12,597 nt of DNA from an uncultured Bacteroidales bacterium (GTDB lineage Bacteria > Bacteroidota > Bacteroidia > Bacteroidales > UBA932). Shown here one piece after another: positions 1-6,169 of this stretch; the first letter of the stretch is position 1; each line of letters begins with the position of its first letter. The notes beneath the pieces are model-generated. The model searched no databases and was not told the DNA's origin. It saw nothing but the letters and a program-made list of their open reading frames with translations. Both the position numbers and the translations under genes were made by a program. The DNA is taken from assembly GCA_946405645.1 (NCBI GenBank), contig CAMJHW010000031.1:1-12597 (forward strand). The letters are read 5' to 3'.

Positions 1-22
1 AGGCCTGTCACGACGATGGACG

Positions 23-67
23 GGTAAGCCGCCGGCGGAGCATTTTCCGCGGAGACGACGGCTTACC
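23..67. other. nested inverted repeat upstream of the DUF4294 gene
   Basis: A 9-bp perfect inverted repeat (GGTAAGCCG at 23-31 against CGGCTTACC at 59-67) encloses a second one (GCGGA at 35-39 against TCCGC at 46-50). Together they could form a branched or extended hairpin. No T-run follows on either strand, so it is not a convincing intrinsic terminator. It may be the 3' end of a gene lying outside the window. Nothing else is recognisable in 1-103. Confidence 0.3.
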
Positions 68-103
68 TGCCGGCGGATGGGGAGGATTGTTTCTGGCCGG
101 ATA

Positions 104-132
104 TTTGAAGCGGAAAAAAGTCCTTATATTTG
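104..132 (+). promoter_or_regulatory. Bacteroidota-type promoter of the DUF4294 gene
   Basis: TTTG at 104-107 (-33 element) and TATATTTG at 125-132 (-7 element, full match to TAnnTTTG) are separated by 17 bp, slightly shorter than the usual 19-21. The expected transcription start falls at about 137-141, practically on the GTG start codon at 139. This implies a leaderless or nearly leaderless mRNA. Confidence 0.55.
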
Positions 133-138
133 CAAGTT

Positions 139-828
139 GTGAAAAAGAGCACCGCCATACTTGTCGCCACCGTTACCGCCATACTTCTGGCGGCAGGCCT
201 CAAGAGTCCGTATTCCTCCGCCCAGAACAAGGGGCAGAAGGGATACCTCATGGCGTACTACGTGGACGTCCAGGGCGACACCATCTTTTATGACGAGTTG
301 CCGCCGGTATGGTGTTTCCCGAAGGGAACGCGCCGCGACCGCAAGGACTGGCGCAACTACTACAAGCTCGTCTATAATTTCAACAAGGTATATCCTTACG
401 CCATCATGGTCAGCAACGTGCTGAACCACGTCGACAGCACCATCGAAGCGAGCCACTTCAAGAAAGCCGAAGAGAACCGTTATACGAGCGAATGGCAGAA
501 GCAGGTGCTCAAGGATTTCGAGCCCATCATCCGCAAGATGACGGTCTCGCAGGGCCAGCTGCTGATGAGGCTGGTGGACCGCGAGACGTCCAGGACCTCC
601 TACAAGATCGTAAAGGACTACCGGAGCAGCGTGTCGGCCGTGTTCTGGCAAGGCATTGCACGCCTCTTCGGCCAGAACCTCAAGAGCGCGTACGACCCGA
701 AGGGCCAGGACGCTCAGACCGAAGAACTGGTCAAGGCCTGGGAAGCCGGCGAATTCGACCGGCTGTACTACTCCGTATTCATGGAATGGCCGACTCCGAC
801 CAAAATCCCGTCGAAATACCAGTACTGA
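139..828 (+). CDS. DUF4294 family secreted protein
   Basis: A 229-residue protein of unknown function. The family is essentially restricted to Bacteroidota, where members are about 200-230 residues with a signal peptide. Residues 1-27 form a signal peptide: MKKS, a hydrophobic core, then a probable cleavage after SSA. The conserved family core follows: an LPPVW strand after DTIFYDE, a YYKLVYNFNKVYPYA segment near 75-90, a MTVSQGQLLMRLVDRE segment near 135-150, and FWQGIARLFG with LKSAYDP near 170-190. I chose the GTG at 139. A TTG at 130 in the same frame lies inside the promoter -7 box and would add only MQV before MKKS. The last 61 bp overlap the end of convergent lpxH. Family assignment is from remembered family features; the cellular role is unknown, with a periplasmic or envelope location inferred from the signal peptide. 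Confidence 0.85.
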   Translation: MKKSTAILVATVTAILLAAGLKSPYSSAQNKGQKGYLMAYYVDVQGDTIFYDELPPVWCFPKGTRRDRKDWRNYYKLVYNFNKVYPYAIMVSNVLNHVDSTIEASHFKKAEENRYTSEWQKQVLKDFEPIIRKMTVSQGQLLMRLVDRETSRTSYKIVKDYRSSVSAVFWQGIARLFGQNLKSAYDPKGQDAQTEELVKAWEAGEFDRLYYSVFMEWPTPTKIPSKYQY

Positions 829-1520
829 GACTGGTCCATCCAATCCTTCATCACGATCAGACGCGCGCCGGAGGGCAGTGTCAAGTCGGCCTGCGCGTGC
901 AGGTGCCCGAAAATGAAGCAATCCACGTGGGTCTGCGAAGAGAACTCCTCCGCCCATTTGTAAAGCGGCTCTTCGGCACCCCTGAAAACATATTGCTCAT
1001 TGCGGGCGAGCCGGCTGTGCCGCGACCACCCGCGGCCCAGCCAGAACGCGATACGGGGATGAAGCGAGCTGAACAGCCGCTGGATAAAGCGGCACTTGAA
1101 CATCGAGTTCATGAACTTGTATCCGCGCAGTCCGGGGCCAAGCCCGTCGCCGTGCCCAAGGCAGAACACCTTGCCTCCGATCTCCACCAGCTGCGGCTGC
1201 TCGCGCACCACCTTGATGCCCATCGATTCGAAATACGAGTAACACCAGATGTCGTGGTTGCCGGGGAAGAAATACACCAGTACTCCGGCATCCATCAACT
1301 CCATCAGTGCGGCGAATACGCGCACGCTGCCTTTAGGCACCACATCGTGGTATTCATACCAGAAATCCCAGATATCGCCCAGCATATACAGTGCAAGGGT
1401 GGTGTCCCGGGGAATGCCCCGAAGGAACGATACGAAACGGGCCTCGCGTTCGGAAGGATCCTTCACCGCGAGTCCCAGATGTACGTCGGAGACGAAATAT
1501 ACTCCCTTGCGCTCCGCCAT
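768..1520 (-). CDS. lpxH: UDP-2,3-diacylglucosamine diphosphatase (LpxH-type metallophosphoesterase)
   Basis: A 250-residue calcineurin-like metallophosphoesterase. It probably hydrolyses UDP-2,3-diacylglucosamine to lipid X, the fourth step of lipid A synthesis, at the inner membrane's cytosolic face. All metal-site motifs are visible in order: SDVHLG (11-16), GDIWDFW (48-54), GNHD (87-90), GHGDG (122-126) and GHLH (205-208). E. coli LpxH has GNRD where this protein has the generic GNHD. Bacteroidota homologues annotated as LpxH share that variant, so the substrate is likely but not proven by motif. It is the last gene of ftsX-DUF3098-uppP-lpxH; its ATG lies 3 bp after the uppP TAG, in the same frame. 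The stop is TAG at 768-770, inside the antisense DUF4294 gene, and the C-terminus seems a few residues longer than in typical homologues. Confidence 0.83.
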   Translation of the reverse strand: MAERKGVYFVSDVHLGLAVKDPSEREARFVSFLRGIPRDTTLALYMLGDIWDFWYEYHDVVPKGSVRVFAALMELMDAGVLVYFFPGNHDIWCYSYFESMGIKVVREQPQLVEIGGKVFCLGHGDGLGPGLRGYKFMNSMFKCRFIQRLFSSLHPRIAFWLGRGWSRHSRLARNEQYVFRGAEEPLYKWAEEFSSQTHVDCFIFGHLHAQADLTLPSGARLIVMKDWMDQSQYWYFDGILVGVGHSMNTE

Positions 1521-1523
1521 CGG

Positions 1524-2339
1524 CTACAGCAGAGTGTAGATGATGACTGCGAGTCCCACGAGGGCGCAGTAGAGCGCGAACCAGCGCAGTCTGGCTTTCT
1601 TTACCAGCGCGATCATCACCTTGCAGGCGAACAGTCCGGACACGAACGCCGCCAGGAATCCCACCAGGAGGGGCAGCATGCCCACGGACGAAGCGGCCAT
1701 GTCACCGCCGACCACGTCGAGGAAAGCCTCGCCGAGGATGGGGACCAGCACCATCAGGAACGAGAACTGCGCCACGGCCTCGCGGCGGACGCCGCAGAGC
1801 AGGCCGGTGCTGATGGTCGTTCCCGAACGTGAAAGGCCGGGGATGACCGCGAATGCCTGGCCGATACCGACTACGAAAGCCTGCCACCAGCCGATGCCGT
1901 TGCGGTATTTGTCAGACAACGCGGCCGCAGACTTGCGCCGATAGGAGACTATGTCGGAAAAGAGCAGGAGCATGGCGGTAACGATGAGCGCCAGGCCCAC
2001 GACAAGCAACGAGGAGAAAAGCGACTCGACTTTGTCCTTGAAGAACATGCCCACCACGAACACGGGGACCATCGACACGCAGATCTTCAGGATATAGTCG
2101 GTCTCGTCGTTGTATTTGAACTTGAACAGCCCGCAAAGGAGTTTCCAGATCTCCTTGCGGAACACGATGATGGTCGCCAGGACGGTGGCGACATGCACCG
2201 TGACCTCGAACACGAGGTCTTCCGCCGCCTCGACGCCGAGGATTTCGCGGCCTATGGTGAGATGGCCGCTGCTGCTGACCGGCAGGAACTCCGTGAGTCC
2301 CTGGACCAACCCAAGAATAAGCGCCTGCAACCAGTTCAT
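1524..2339 (-). CDS. uppP: undecaprenyl-diphosphatase UppP (BacA family)
   Basis: A 271-residue polytopic inner-membrane enzyme. It dephosphorylates undecaprenyl diphosphate, recycling the lipid carrier for peptidoglycan and O-antigen-type polymers; overproduction of the family gives bacitracin resistance. The length is typical. The two catalytic signatures are intact: QGLTEFLPVSSSGH at 13-26 (the Q/E-xxx-E motif with E17, and His26) and PGLSRSGTT at 167-175 with Arg171. Several hydrophobic segments lie between and after them, including ones near 86-100 and 111-127 and a C-terminal pair. The ATG is 3 bp after the TAG of the DUF3098 gene. An AAGGAG at 2346-2351, inside the last codons of that gene, sits 6 nt before the ATG; it is one of the few Shine-Dalgarno-like sequences in the window. 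Third gene of the envelope operon. Confidence 0.96.
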   Translation of the reverse strand: MNWLQALILGLVQGLTEFLPVSSSGHLTIGREILGVEAAEDLVFEVTVHVATVLATIIVFRKEIWKLLCGLFKFKYNDETDYILKICVSMVPVFVVGMFFKDKVESLFSSLLVVGLALIVTAMLLLFSDIVSYRRKSAAALSDKYRNGIGWWQAFVVGIGQAFAVIPGLSRSGTTISTGLLCGVRREAVAQFSFLMVLVPILGEAFLDVVGGDMAASSVGMLPLLVGFLAAFVSGLFACKVMIALVKKARLRWFALYCALVGLAVIIYTLL

Positions 2340-2342
2340 GGC

Positions 2343-2588
2343 CTACTCCTTGGGACGGCGGCCCTTCAGGACGCCCATTATCGCCAGGATCTCTATCACG
2401 ACTCCCGCCAGGATCACCAGCGGAGCCGCCACGAGACGACGGAAATCAAACATGTCATAGTTGAACACCTGCGGGTCCTTGACGCCCCCGCCGGAAAGGA
2501 GGATATACCCCGCAATCATCACCAGCACGCCGATGATGAGCTGTTTCAGCCCCTTGGGGGTAATGGCCATCTTGGGATTCTCTTCCAT
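2343..2588 (-). CDS. DUF3098 family small membrane protein
   Basis: An 81-residue protein with a short cytoplasmic-looking head and two predicted membrane segments (about 16-33 and 53-75). The segments are joined by a loop containing GGGVKDP and NYDMFDFRR, and the tail is basic (KGRRPKE). Size, topology and position between ftsX and uppP match the DUF3098 family of Bacteroidota. No biochemical function is known to me; the conserved neighbourhood suggests a role in envelope growth or division. I chose the ATG at 2588, which starts 2 nt after the ftsX TGA. A TTG at 2594 would overlap ftsX by 4 nt and add only two residues. The stop TAG is followed 3 nt later by the uppP ATG, in the same frame. 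Confidence 0.82.
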   Translation of the reverse strand: MEENPKMAITPKGLKQLIIGVLVMIAGYILLSGGGVKDPQVFNYDMFDFRRLVAAPLVILAGVVIEILAIMGVLKGRRPKE

Positions 2589-2590
2589 TG

Positions 2591-3469
2591 TCAATAATAT
2601 AGTTCATCCTTGCCGGAAGCGACAAGTTTGTTTACGACGAAATAAGTGCTGACTACACATATGAGCACGCCGCTGACCAGCACGATGCCCATCACCATAA
2701 GCAGGAGCTTAAGCGAGAATATCTCGAAGAGCTGCGCGAACTCCCTGCGCACGAAAAACAGCAGGCCGAGCAGCAGCAGGATGGCGATGAACGCCGAGAA
2801 AAGCCCCTGGAACACCGCCTGCACCAGGAAAGGGCCGCGGATGAACGAGCGGGTGGCTCCAACAAGCTTCATGGTATGGATCGTGAAACGGCGCGCGAAT
2901 ACGTTCAGGCGAACGGTATTGTTGATCAGCACGAATGATATGAAAAGCAGAAGGATGATAAGGATGCCCAGCACCGCCGAAATCTTGCGAAGGTTGGCGT
3001 TGAGAGCCTCTATCAAGGATTGCTGGTACTCCACCTCGTCCACAAGGGGAGACTCCATGATCCTTGCCCTGACGATGTCCAGGCTGTCCGGAGACACATA
3101 GCCGGCCTTAAGCCTTACGTTGACGGAGGCCGGGATGGGCGAGGCCTCGAATATGTCGAGGAATCCCTCGCCAAGCATCTGCTCCATCTCGCGTGTGCCC
3201 TGAGCCTTGGAAATGAACTCCGTAGCCAGCACGAAATCGAGCGAGTCGAGTTCGACCTGGTACTCCAGGGTCTGGGCGTCGCTGATATCCGGTTTCATCA
3301 GGACGGAGATCTGCATGTGCTCCTTGAAGTAGTCCGAGACGCCCTTCGCGTTGACCAGCAGGAGGCTCGCCACCCCCACCAGGAGCAGCACCAGGCTTAT
3401 GCTGAGTACCGTGGAGAGATAGGCGCTGCGCAGACGGCGGCGCATCATTCTGTTCTCTGCTTTGGACAT
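2591..3469 (-). CDS. ftsX: cell division protein FtsX (ABC-transporter-like permease)
   Basis: A 292-residue inner-membrane protein, the usual FtsX length. FtsX pairs with the ATPase FtsE at the division site and controls peptidoglycan hydrolases. Layout: a basic cytoplasmic N-terminus (MMRRRLRS), TM1 at about 17-40, and a large periplasmic domain at about 41-160. Three further membrane segments follow near 165-187, 212-235 and 258-280. The conserved cytoplasmic segment MKLVGATRSFIRGPF lies between TM2 and TM3. FtsE is not in the window, so in this organism the two genes are apart, as is common in Bacteroidota. I chose the ATG at 3469 (MSKAENR) over an in-frame TTG at 3484, which would sit almost on the predicted transcription start. 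First gene of the envelope operon ftsX-DUF3098-uppP-lpxH. Confidence 0.92.
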   Translation of the reverse strand: MSKAENRMMRRRLRSAYLSTVLSISLVLLLVGVASLLLVNAKGVSDYFKEHMQISVLMKPDISDAQTLEYQVELDSLDFVLATEFISKAQGTREMEQMLGEGFLDIFEASPIPASVNVRLKAGYVSPDSLDIVRARIMESPLVDEVEYQQSLIEALNANLRKISAVLGILIILLLFISFVLINNTVRLNVFARRFTIHTMKLVGATRSFIRGPFLVQAVFQGLFSAFIAILLLLGLLFFVRREFAQLFEIFSLKLLLMVMGIVLVSGVLICVVSTYFVVNKLVASGKDELYY

Positions 3470-3492
3470 GGGCCGATCATTCAATTAAGACT

Positions 3493-3524
3493 CAAAGATA
3501 GTGAAATATCGAAATATGAAAAAA
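3493..3524 (-). promoter_or_regulatory. promoter of the ftsX operon
   Basis: Read on the minus strand, TATCTTTG (3500-3493) is a full match to the -7 consensus TAnnTTTG. Twenty bp upstream lies TTTT (3524-3521), one mismatch from the -33 TTTG. Transcription would start near 3486, about 15-18 nt before the ftsX ATG. The site lies back to back with the promoter at 3531-3538. Confidence 0.55.
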
Positions 3525-3530
3525 AAATCT

Positions 3531-3538
3531 TACCTTTG
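3531..3538 (+). promoter_or_regulatory. -7 box of the GT5-like/DUF4270 operon promoter
   Basis: TACCTTTG fully matches the Bacteroidota -7 consensus; the same octamer precedes the thioredoxin-like gene. No good -33 TTTG is present at 19-21 bp upstream (3506-3511 reads ATATCG), so the promoter may be weak or activator-dependent. The inferred leader, about 3545-3566, is A/T-rich and ends in AAA before the ATG, with no Shine-Dalgarno sequence. Confidence 0.5.
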
Positions 3539-3566
3539 TAGTTGTATATAATTATAACTAAACAAA

Positions 3567-4385
3567 ATGGAAGAGTCCGTAAAAAGAGTACTGTTCGTCA
3601 ATTCCGAAATGTCCCCGTACCTTCCGGAATCGGAAATAGCATCCATTGGCCGTTATCTTCCACAAGGTATCCAGGAGAAGAAGAAAGAGATCCGTTCGTT
3701 CATGCCCCGCTACGGCTGCATCAACGAGCGCAAGAACCAGCTGCACGAAGTCATCCGCCTCTCCGGGATGAACATCATAATCAGTGACGTCGACCGCCCC
3801 CTCATCATCAAGGTGGCATCCATCTCGGCCGCCAGGCTCCAGGTATATTTTATCGACAATGAAGATTATTTCCGCCGCAAGCAGACCTACTTCGACGACG
3901 AAGGCCGCTTCTTCGCCGACAACGGCGAGCGCGCCATCTTCTTCGCCCGCGGCGTCCTGGAGACCGTGAAGAAGCTCCGCTGGGCGCCGGACGTCATCCA
4001 CTGCCAGGGCTGGATTTCCCAGGTGCTTCCCCTCTATCTCAAGAAAGCATACAGGGACGACCCTATCTTCTCCGGCAGCAAGGTTGCTCTGTCCCTCTTC
4101 AACGACACCCCCAAGGAATCCTTGGGAGAGGGTTTCGGCAAAACCGTCCTGTTCGGAGGCGTCACTCCGGAGGACGTCCCGCTTCTGGAGCACGCAGATG
4201 GCATAAATCTTGCGAAAACAGCGGTGCAGTATTCCGACGGCGTCATCCTCGGATCCCCCGACGTGGAGCCGGAGTTGGTATCCTTCTGCGAGGAACGGGG
4301 TCTACCCATCCTCCGGTACAACGCCGAAGCCCTCGCCAGCGGCAGGTACGTCGACGAATACAACAGTTTTTATGATCAGTTGTAA
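3567..4385 (+). CDS. single-domain glycogen/starch-synthase-like protein (GT5 N-terminal domain)
   Basis: A 272-residue protein resembling only the N-terminal half of GlgA (the GT5 catalytic domain); full-length GlgA is about 480 residues. GlgA-like features are the opening strand RVLFVNSEMSPY (7-18), IRSFMPRYG near 42-50, the LHEV/VYFIDNEDYF region, and DVIHCQGW (142-149), which matches the GlgA DxxHxHDW strand. The ADP-glucose motif KTGGL after SEM-P-L is replaced by PESEI (20-24). The C-terminal GT-B domain, which normally binds the nucleotide sugar, is absent. Short homologues like this, beside DUF4270 genes, are known in Bacteroides. Genuine glycogen synthase activity is therefore doubtful; a regulatory or binding role is possible. 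It is followed 3 bp later, in the same frame, by the DUF4270 gene, so the two are almost certainly cotranscribed. Confidence 0.8.
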   Translation: MEESVKRVLFVNSEMSPYLPESEIASIGRYLPQGIQEKKKEIRSFMPRYGCINERKNQLHEVIRLSGMNIIISDVDRPLIIKVASISAARLQVYFIDNEDYFRRKQTYFDDEGRFFADNGERAIFFARGVLETVKKLRWAPDVIHCQGWISQVLPLYLKKAYRDDPIFSGSKVALSLFNDTPKESLGEGFGKTVLFGGVTPEDVPLLEHADGINLAKTAVQYSDGVILGSPDVEPELVSFCEERGLPILRYNAEALASGRYVDEYNSFYDQL

Positions 4386-4388
4386 ACA

Positions 4389-6095
4389 ATGATTTCACGA
4401 CTCATGAGACGGGTCGCGGGCTTGCTTGCCCCGGCCCTCGTCATATCGGCACTTCCCTCCTGCATCACGCGGGACAACACCTTGGGTTCGAACCTCGTCC
4501 CCTTGTCGCATCTGTACGATGTCTATACCCTGGAGTTCCCGCTCACCGACATCCAGATGAAGATGCTGGACAGCCTCTCCGGATACTCCAACTACCGCAT
4601 GACCATCGGTGCGGTGCGCGACCCCGAATTCGGGCTGACGAAGCGCTCCTGCGCGCTTTCGCTAGTCCCGGTCTCCGACTCCGTCGACTTCGGACGCAAC
4701 CCCGTCTTCAAGTCCTTCACCTTCACGGCGGCCAGGGATACCATCAGCTATGCCGACCCCACCGAAAAGGACATCCTCCAGAACATCAACGTCTATGAGC
4801 TGCAGGACCCGATGGATTTCTCGTTCGCGGACCTCAACACTCCCGTAGCCCACAAGGACGAAAGGATTACCGACGGCATTCCCGTCTATAACGGCAAGGA
4901 CTCCCTTTCTTTCCGCTTCAACAAGGCCTTCGGAGAAAAGTACATGAACATCTCCACGGCGGACCTTAAGGACATGAAGGAGTACCTCAAGAAGTATCCC
5001 GGCATCTACATCGACACCGACGAGCCCGTGGGCATAGGCGGACGCATCAACATGTTCAACCTCCAGCTTGGAGTGAACCTGTCATACGGCTATGTCACCA
5101 AGGACTACGCCGAGCTCAAGTTCTCGGCGGAATATAACGGCGCGCGCAAGGACAGTTCGTTCCTGTTCTATTTCAGCCCCAACGACTTCGTCGACCTGAA
5201 CACGCTCGTCAAGGCCAAGAAGGAAAGCGACTATCCCGATTACTATACCTTCCCCCAGTACTGCTTCAACAGCACCTACCACGAGACCCGCGGACGGGAA
5301 GGTCGCGCAACCGACAAGATCCGTATCGAAGGCGGCGGCGGACTCAAGGCCGTATTCTCCGCACAGGAGATCCTTGACCGCATGCGCGAGGACATCGTAA
5401 AGCATGGTGACCCTTCCGAGGTGATAATCACACGAGCCTCGCTGATCCTTCCATTCGAGTTCCCGGAGGATTATAAAGACATGTTCAGGTTCCCGGACTA
5501 CATCAGCCCCACCTGCCGCATAAGCTACAAGGACGGCGTATCGTTCGCCAACCTTACAGACGTGTCATCCACCAGCGAAGATCCCGGAAAGATCAACCGC
5601 TCGCTGCTACAGTACTCCCCCGACATCACCTACCACATCCAGAAGCTCCTCACGGTCGACGACAGCGCCAACATCTCCAACTACGACATCTGGACCCTTC
5701 TGATGAGCACGGAGTACTTCGTGGCCGACAACAGCAACTCCGAAGCCATGAGCGAGTACATGTACCAGATGCAGCAGATGATGTATCTCAACAGCATCTA
5801 CAATGGCTATGGCGGCTATGGCGGCTACGGCGGCTATGGCTATGGCGGTTACGGTTACGGCTATGGCGGATATGGTTATGGAGGTTACGGCGGCTATGGC
5901 GGATACGGATATTCCAACTATTACAGCATGGCCCTTCTTGCCTCGATGTACAATTCCGCATCTTCATCGTCCAACCTCAAGTCCAGGATCGATATGGACA
6001 AGGACCGCTACTTCGACGCTGTCCTCAACGGTCCCGAGGCACCGGACGGACGCGTTCCGATGATGCGCGTGATCTACGCCCTTCCGAAGGAATAG
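4389..6095 (+). CDS. DUF4270 family lipoprotein with a Gly/Tyr-rich tract
   Basis: A 568-residue predicted lipoprotein. The N-terminus has basic residues, a hydrophobic core and a lipobox ending in Cys25 (LPSC). It then carries the DUF4270 opening: NTLGSNLVP, a DSLSGYSNYRMTIGAVRDPEFG segment split over 64-85, and alternating strand-like sequence beyond. DUF4270 is a Bacteroidota family of unknown function, usually an envelope lipoprotein. Near the C-terminus a Met/Gln/Tyr-rich stretch (about 454-468) leads into a 36-residue pure Gly/Tyr tract (473-508). A Ser-rich linker and a normal-looking C-terminal strand (MMRVIYALP) follow. I do not see a clear surface-export signal of acidic residues straight after Cys25. 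It is the second gene of the pair with the GT5-like protein, with a 3-bp gap. The stop TAG lies in the loop of a hairpin (6085-6104). Confidence 0.85.
   Translation: MISRLMRRVAGLLAPALVISALPSCITRDNTLGSNLVPLSHLYDVYTLEFPLTDIQMKMLDSLSGYSNYRMTIGAVRDPEFGLTKRSCALSLVPVSDSVDFGRNPVFKSFTFTAARDTISYADPTEKDILQNINVYELQDPMDFSFADLNTPVAHKDERITDGIPVYNGKDSLSFRFNKAFGEKYMNISTADLKDMKEYLKKYPGIYIDTDEPVGIGGRINMFNLQLGVNLSYGYVTKDYAELKFSAEYNGARKDSSFLFYFSPNDFVDLNTLVKAKKESDYPDYYTFPQYCFNSTYHETRGREGRATDKIRIEGGGGLKAVFSAQEILDRMREDIVKHGDPSEVIITRASLILPFEFPEDYKDMFRFPDYISPTCRISYKDGVSFANLTDVSSTSEDPGKINRSLLQYSPDITYHIQKLLTVDDSANISNYDIWTLLMSTEYFVADNSNSEAMSEYMYQMQQMMYLNSIYNGYGGYGGYGGYGYGGYGYGYGGYGYGGYGGYGGYGYSNYYSMALLASMYNSASSSSNLKSRIDMDKDRYFDAVLNGPEAPDGRVPMMRVIYALPKE
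5805..5912 (+). repeat. Gly-Gly-Tyr/Gly-Tyr codon repeat inside the DUF4270 gene
   Basis: Thirty-six consecutive codons encode only glycine (22) and tyrosine (14), arranged as GGY and GY units (residues 473-508). Synonymous codons are mixed: GGC, GGT and GGA for glycine, TAT and TAC for tyrosine. This argues for selection on the peptide rather than very recent slippage of one DNA unit. The tract is in frame and the sequence after it returns to normal composition. Confidence 0.95.
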
Positions 6096-6104
6096 GTTCC
6101 TTCG
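6085..6104. other. perfect 8-bp hairpin with the DUF4270 stop codon in its loop
   Basis: CGAAGGAA (6085-6092) pairs with TTCCTTCG (6097-6104) around a TAGG tetraloop; TAG at 6093-6095 is the DUF4270 stop. No T-run follows directly. The terminator hairpin at 6122-6146 comes 17 nt later, giving tandem hairpins at the 3' end of this operon. Confidence 0.6.
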
Positions 6105-6113
6105 ATGCAATAC

Positions 6114-6150
6114 AAAAAAATGAGGATGACCGTTATGGTCATCCTCTTTG
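6114..6150. terminator. bidirectional intrinsic terminator between DUF4270 and acpP
   Basis: A 10-bp perfect stem, GAGGATGACC (6122-6131) with GGTCATCCTC (6137-6146), and a 5-nt loop. On the minus strand it is followed by one A and then seven Ts (complement of 6114-6120), a strong terminator for acpP. On the plus strand it is followed by TTTGTGTTT, a weaker T-rich tail for the DUF4270 operon. Its place between convergent genes supports use in both directions. Confidence 0.9.
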
Positions 6151-6169
6151 TGTTTACGCTTTATAGGTG

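Noticed and set aside
1..27. Possible last codons of an upstream plus-strand gene ending in TAA at 25-27
   Set aside because: Only eight codons are visible and nothing in them can be recognised.
744..764. Hairpin AGCCGG/CCGGCT just past the lpxH stop as a terminator
   Set aside because: The stem is only 6 bp, the loop is 9 nt, there is no T-run on either strand, and it lies in the coding sequence of the DUF4294 gene.
492..1832. Long open frame on the plus strand opposite lpxH and uppP
   Set aside because: It is antisense to two well-supported genes; its translation is rich in His, Arg, Glu and Gln with no domain. This is a typical shadow of GC-rich coding sequence.
3539..3566. Riboswitch or structured leader before the GT5-like gene
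   Set aside because: The leader is about 22 nt and A/T-rich, too short for any known riboswitch and without stable pairing.
5805..5912. CRISPR-like or tandem DNA repeat
   Set aside because: The period follows codons of one open reading frame, with mixed synonymous codons and no spacers; it is a protein repeat.
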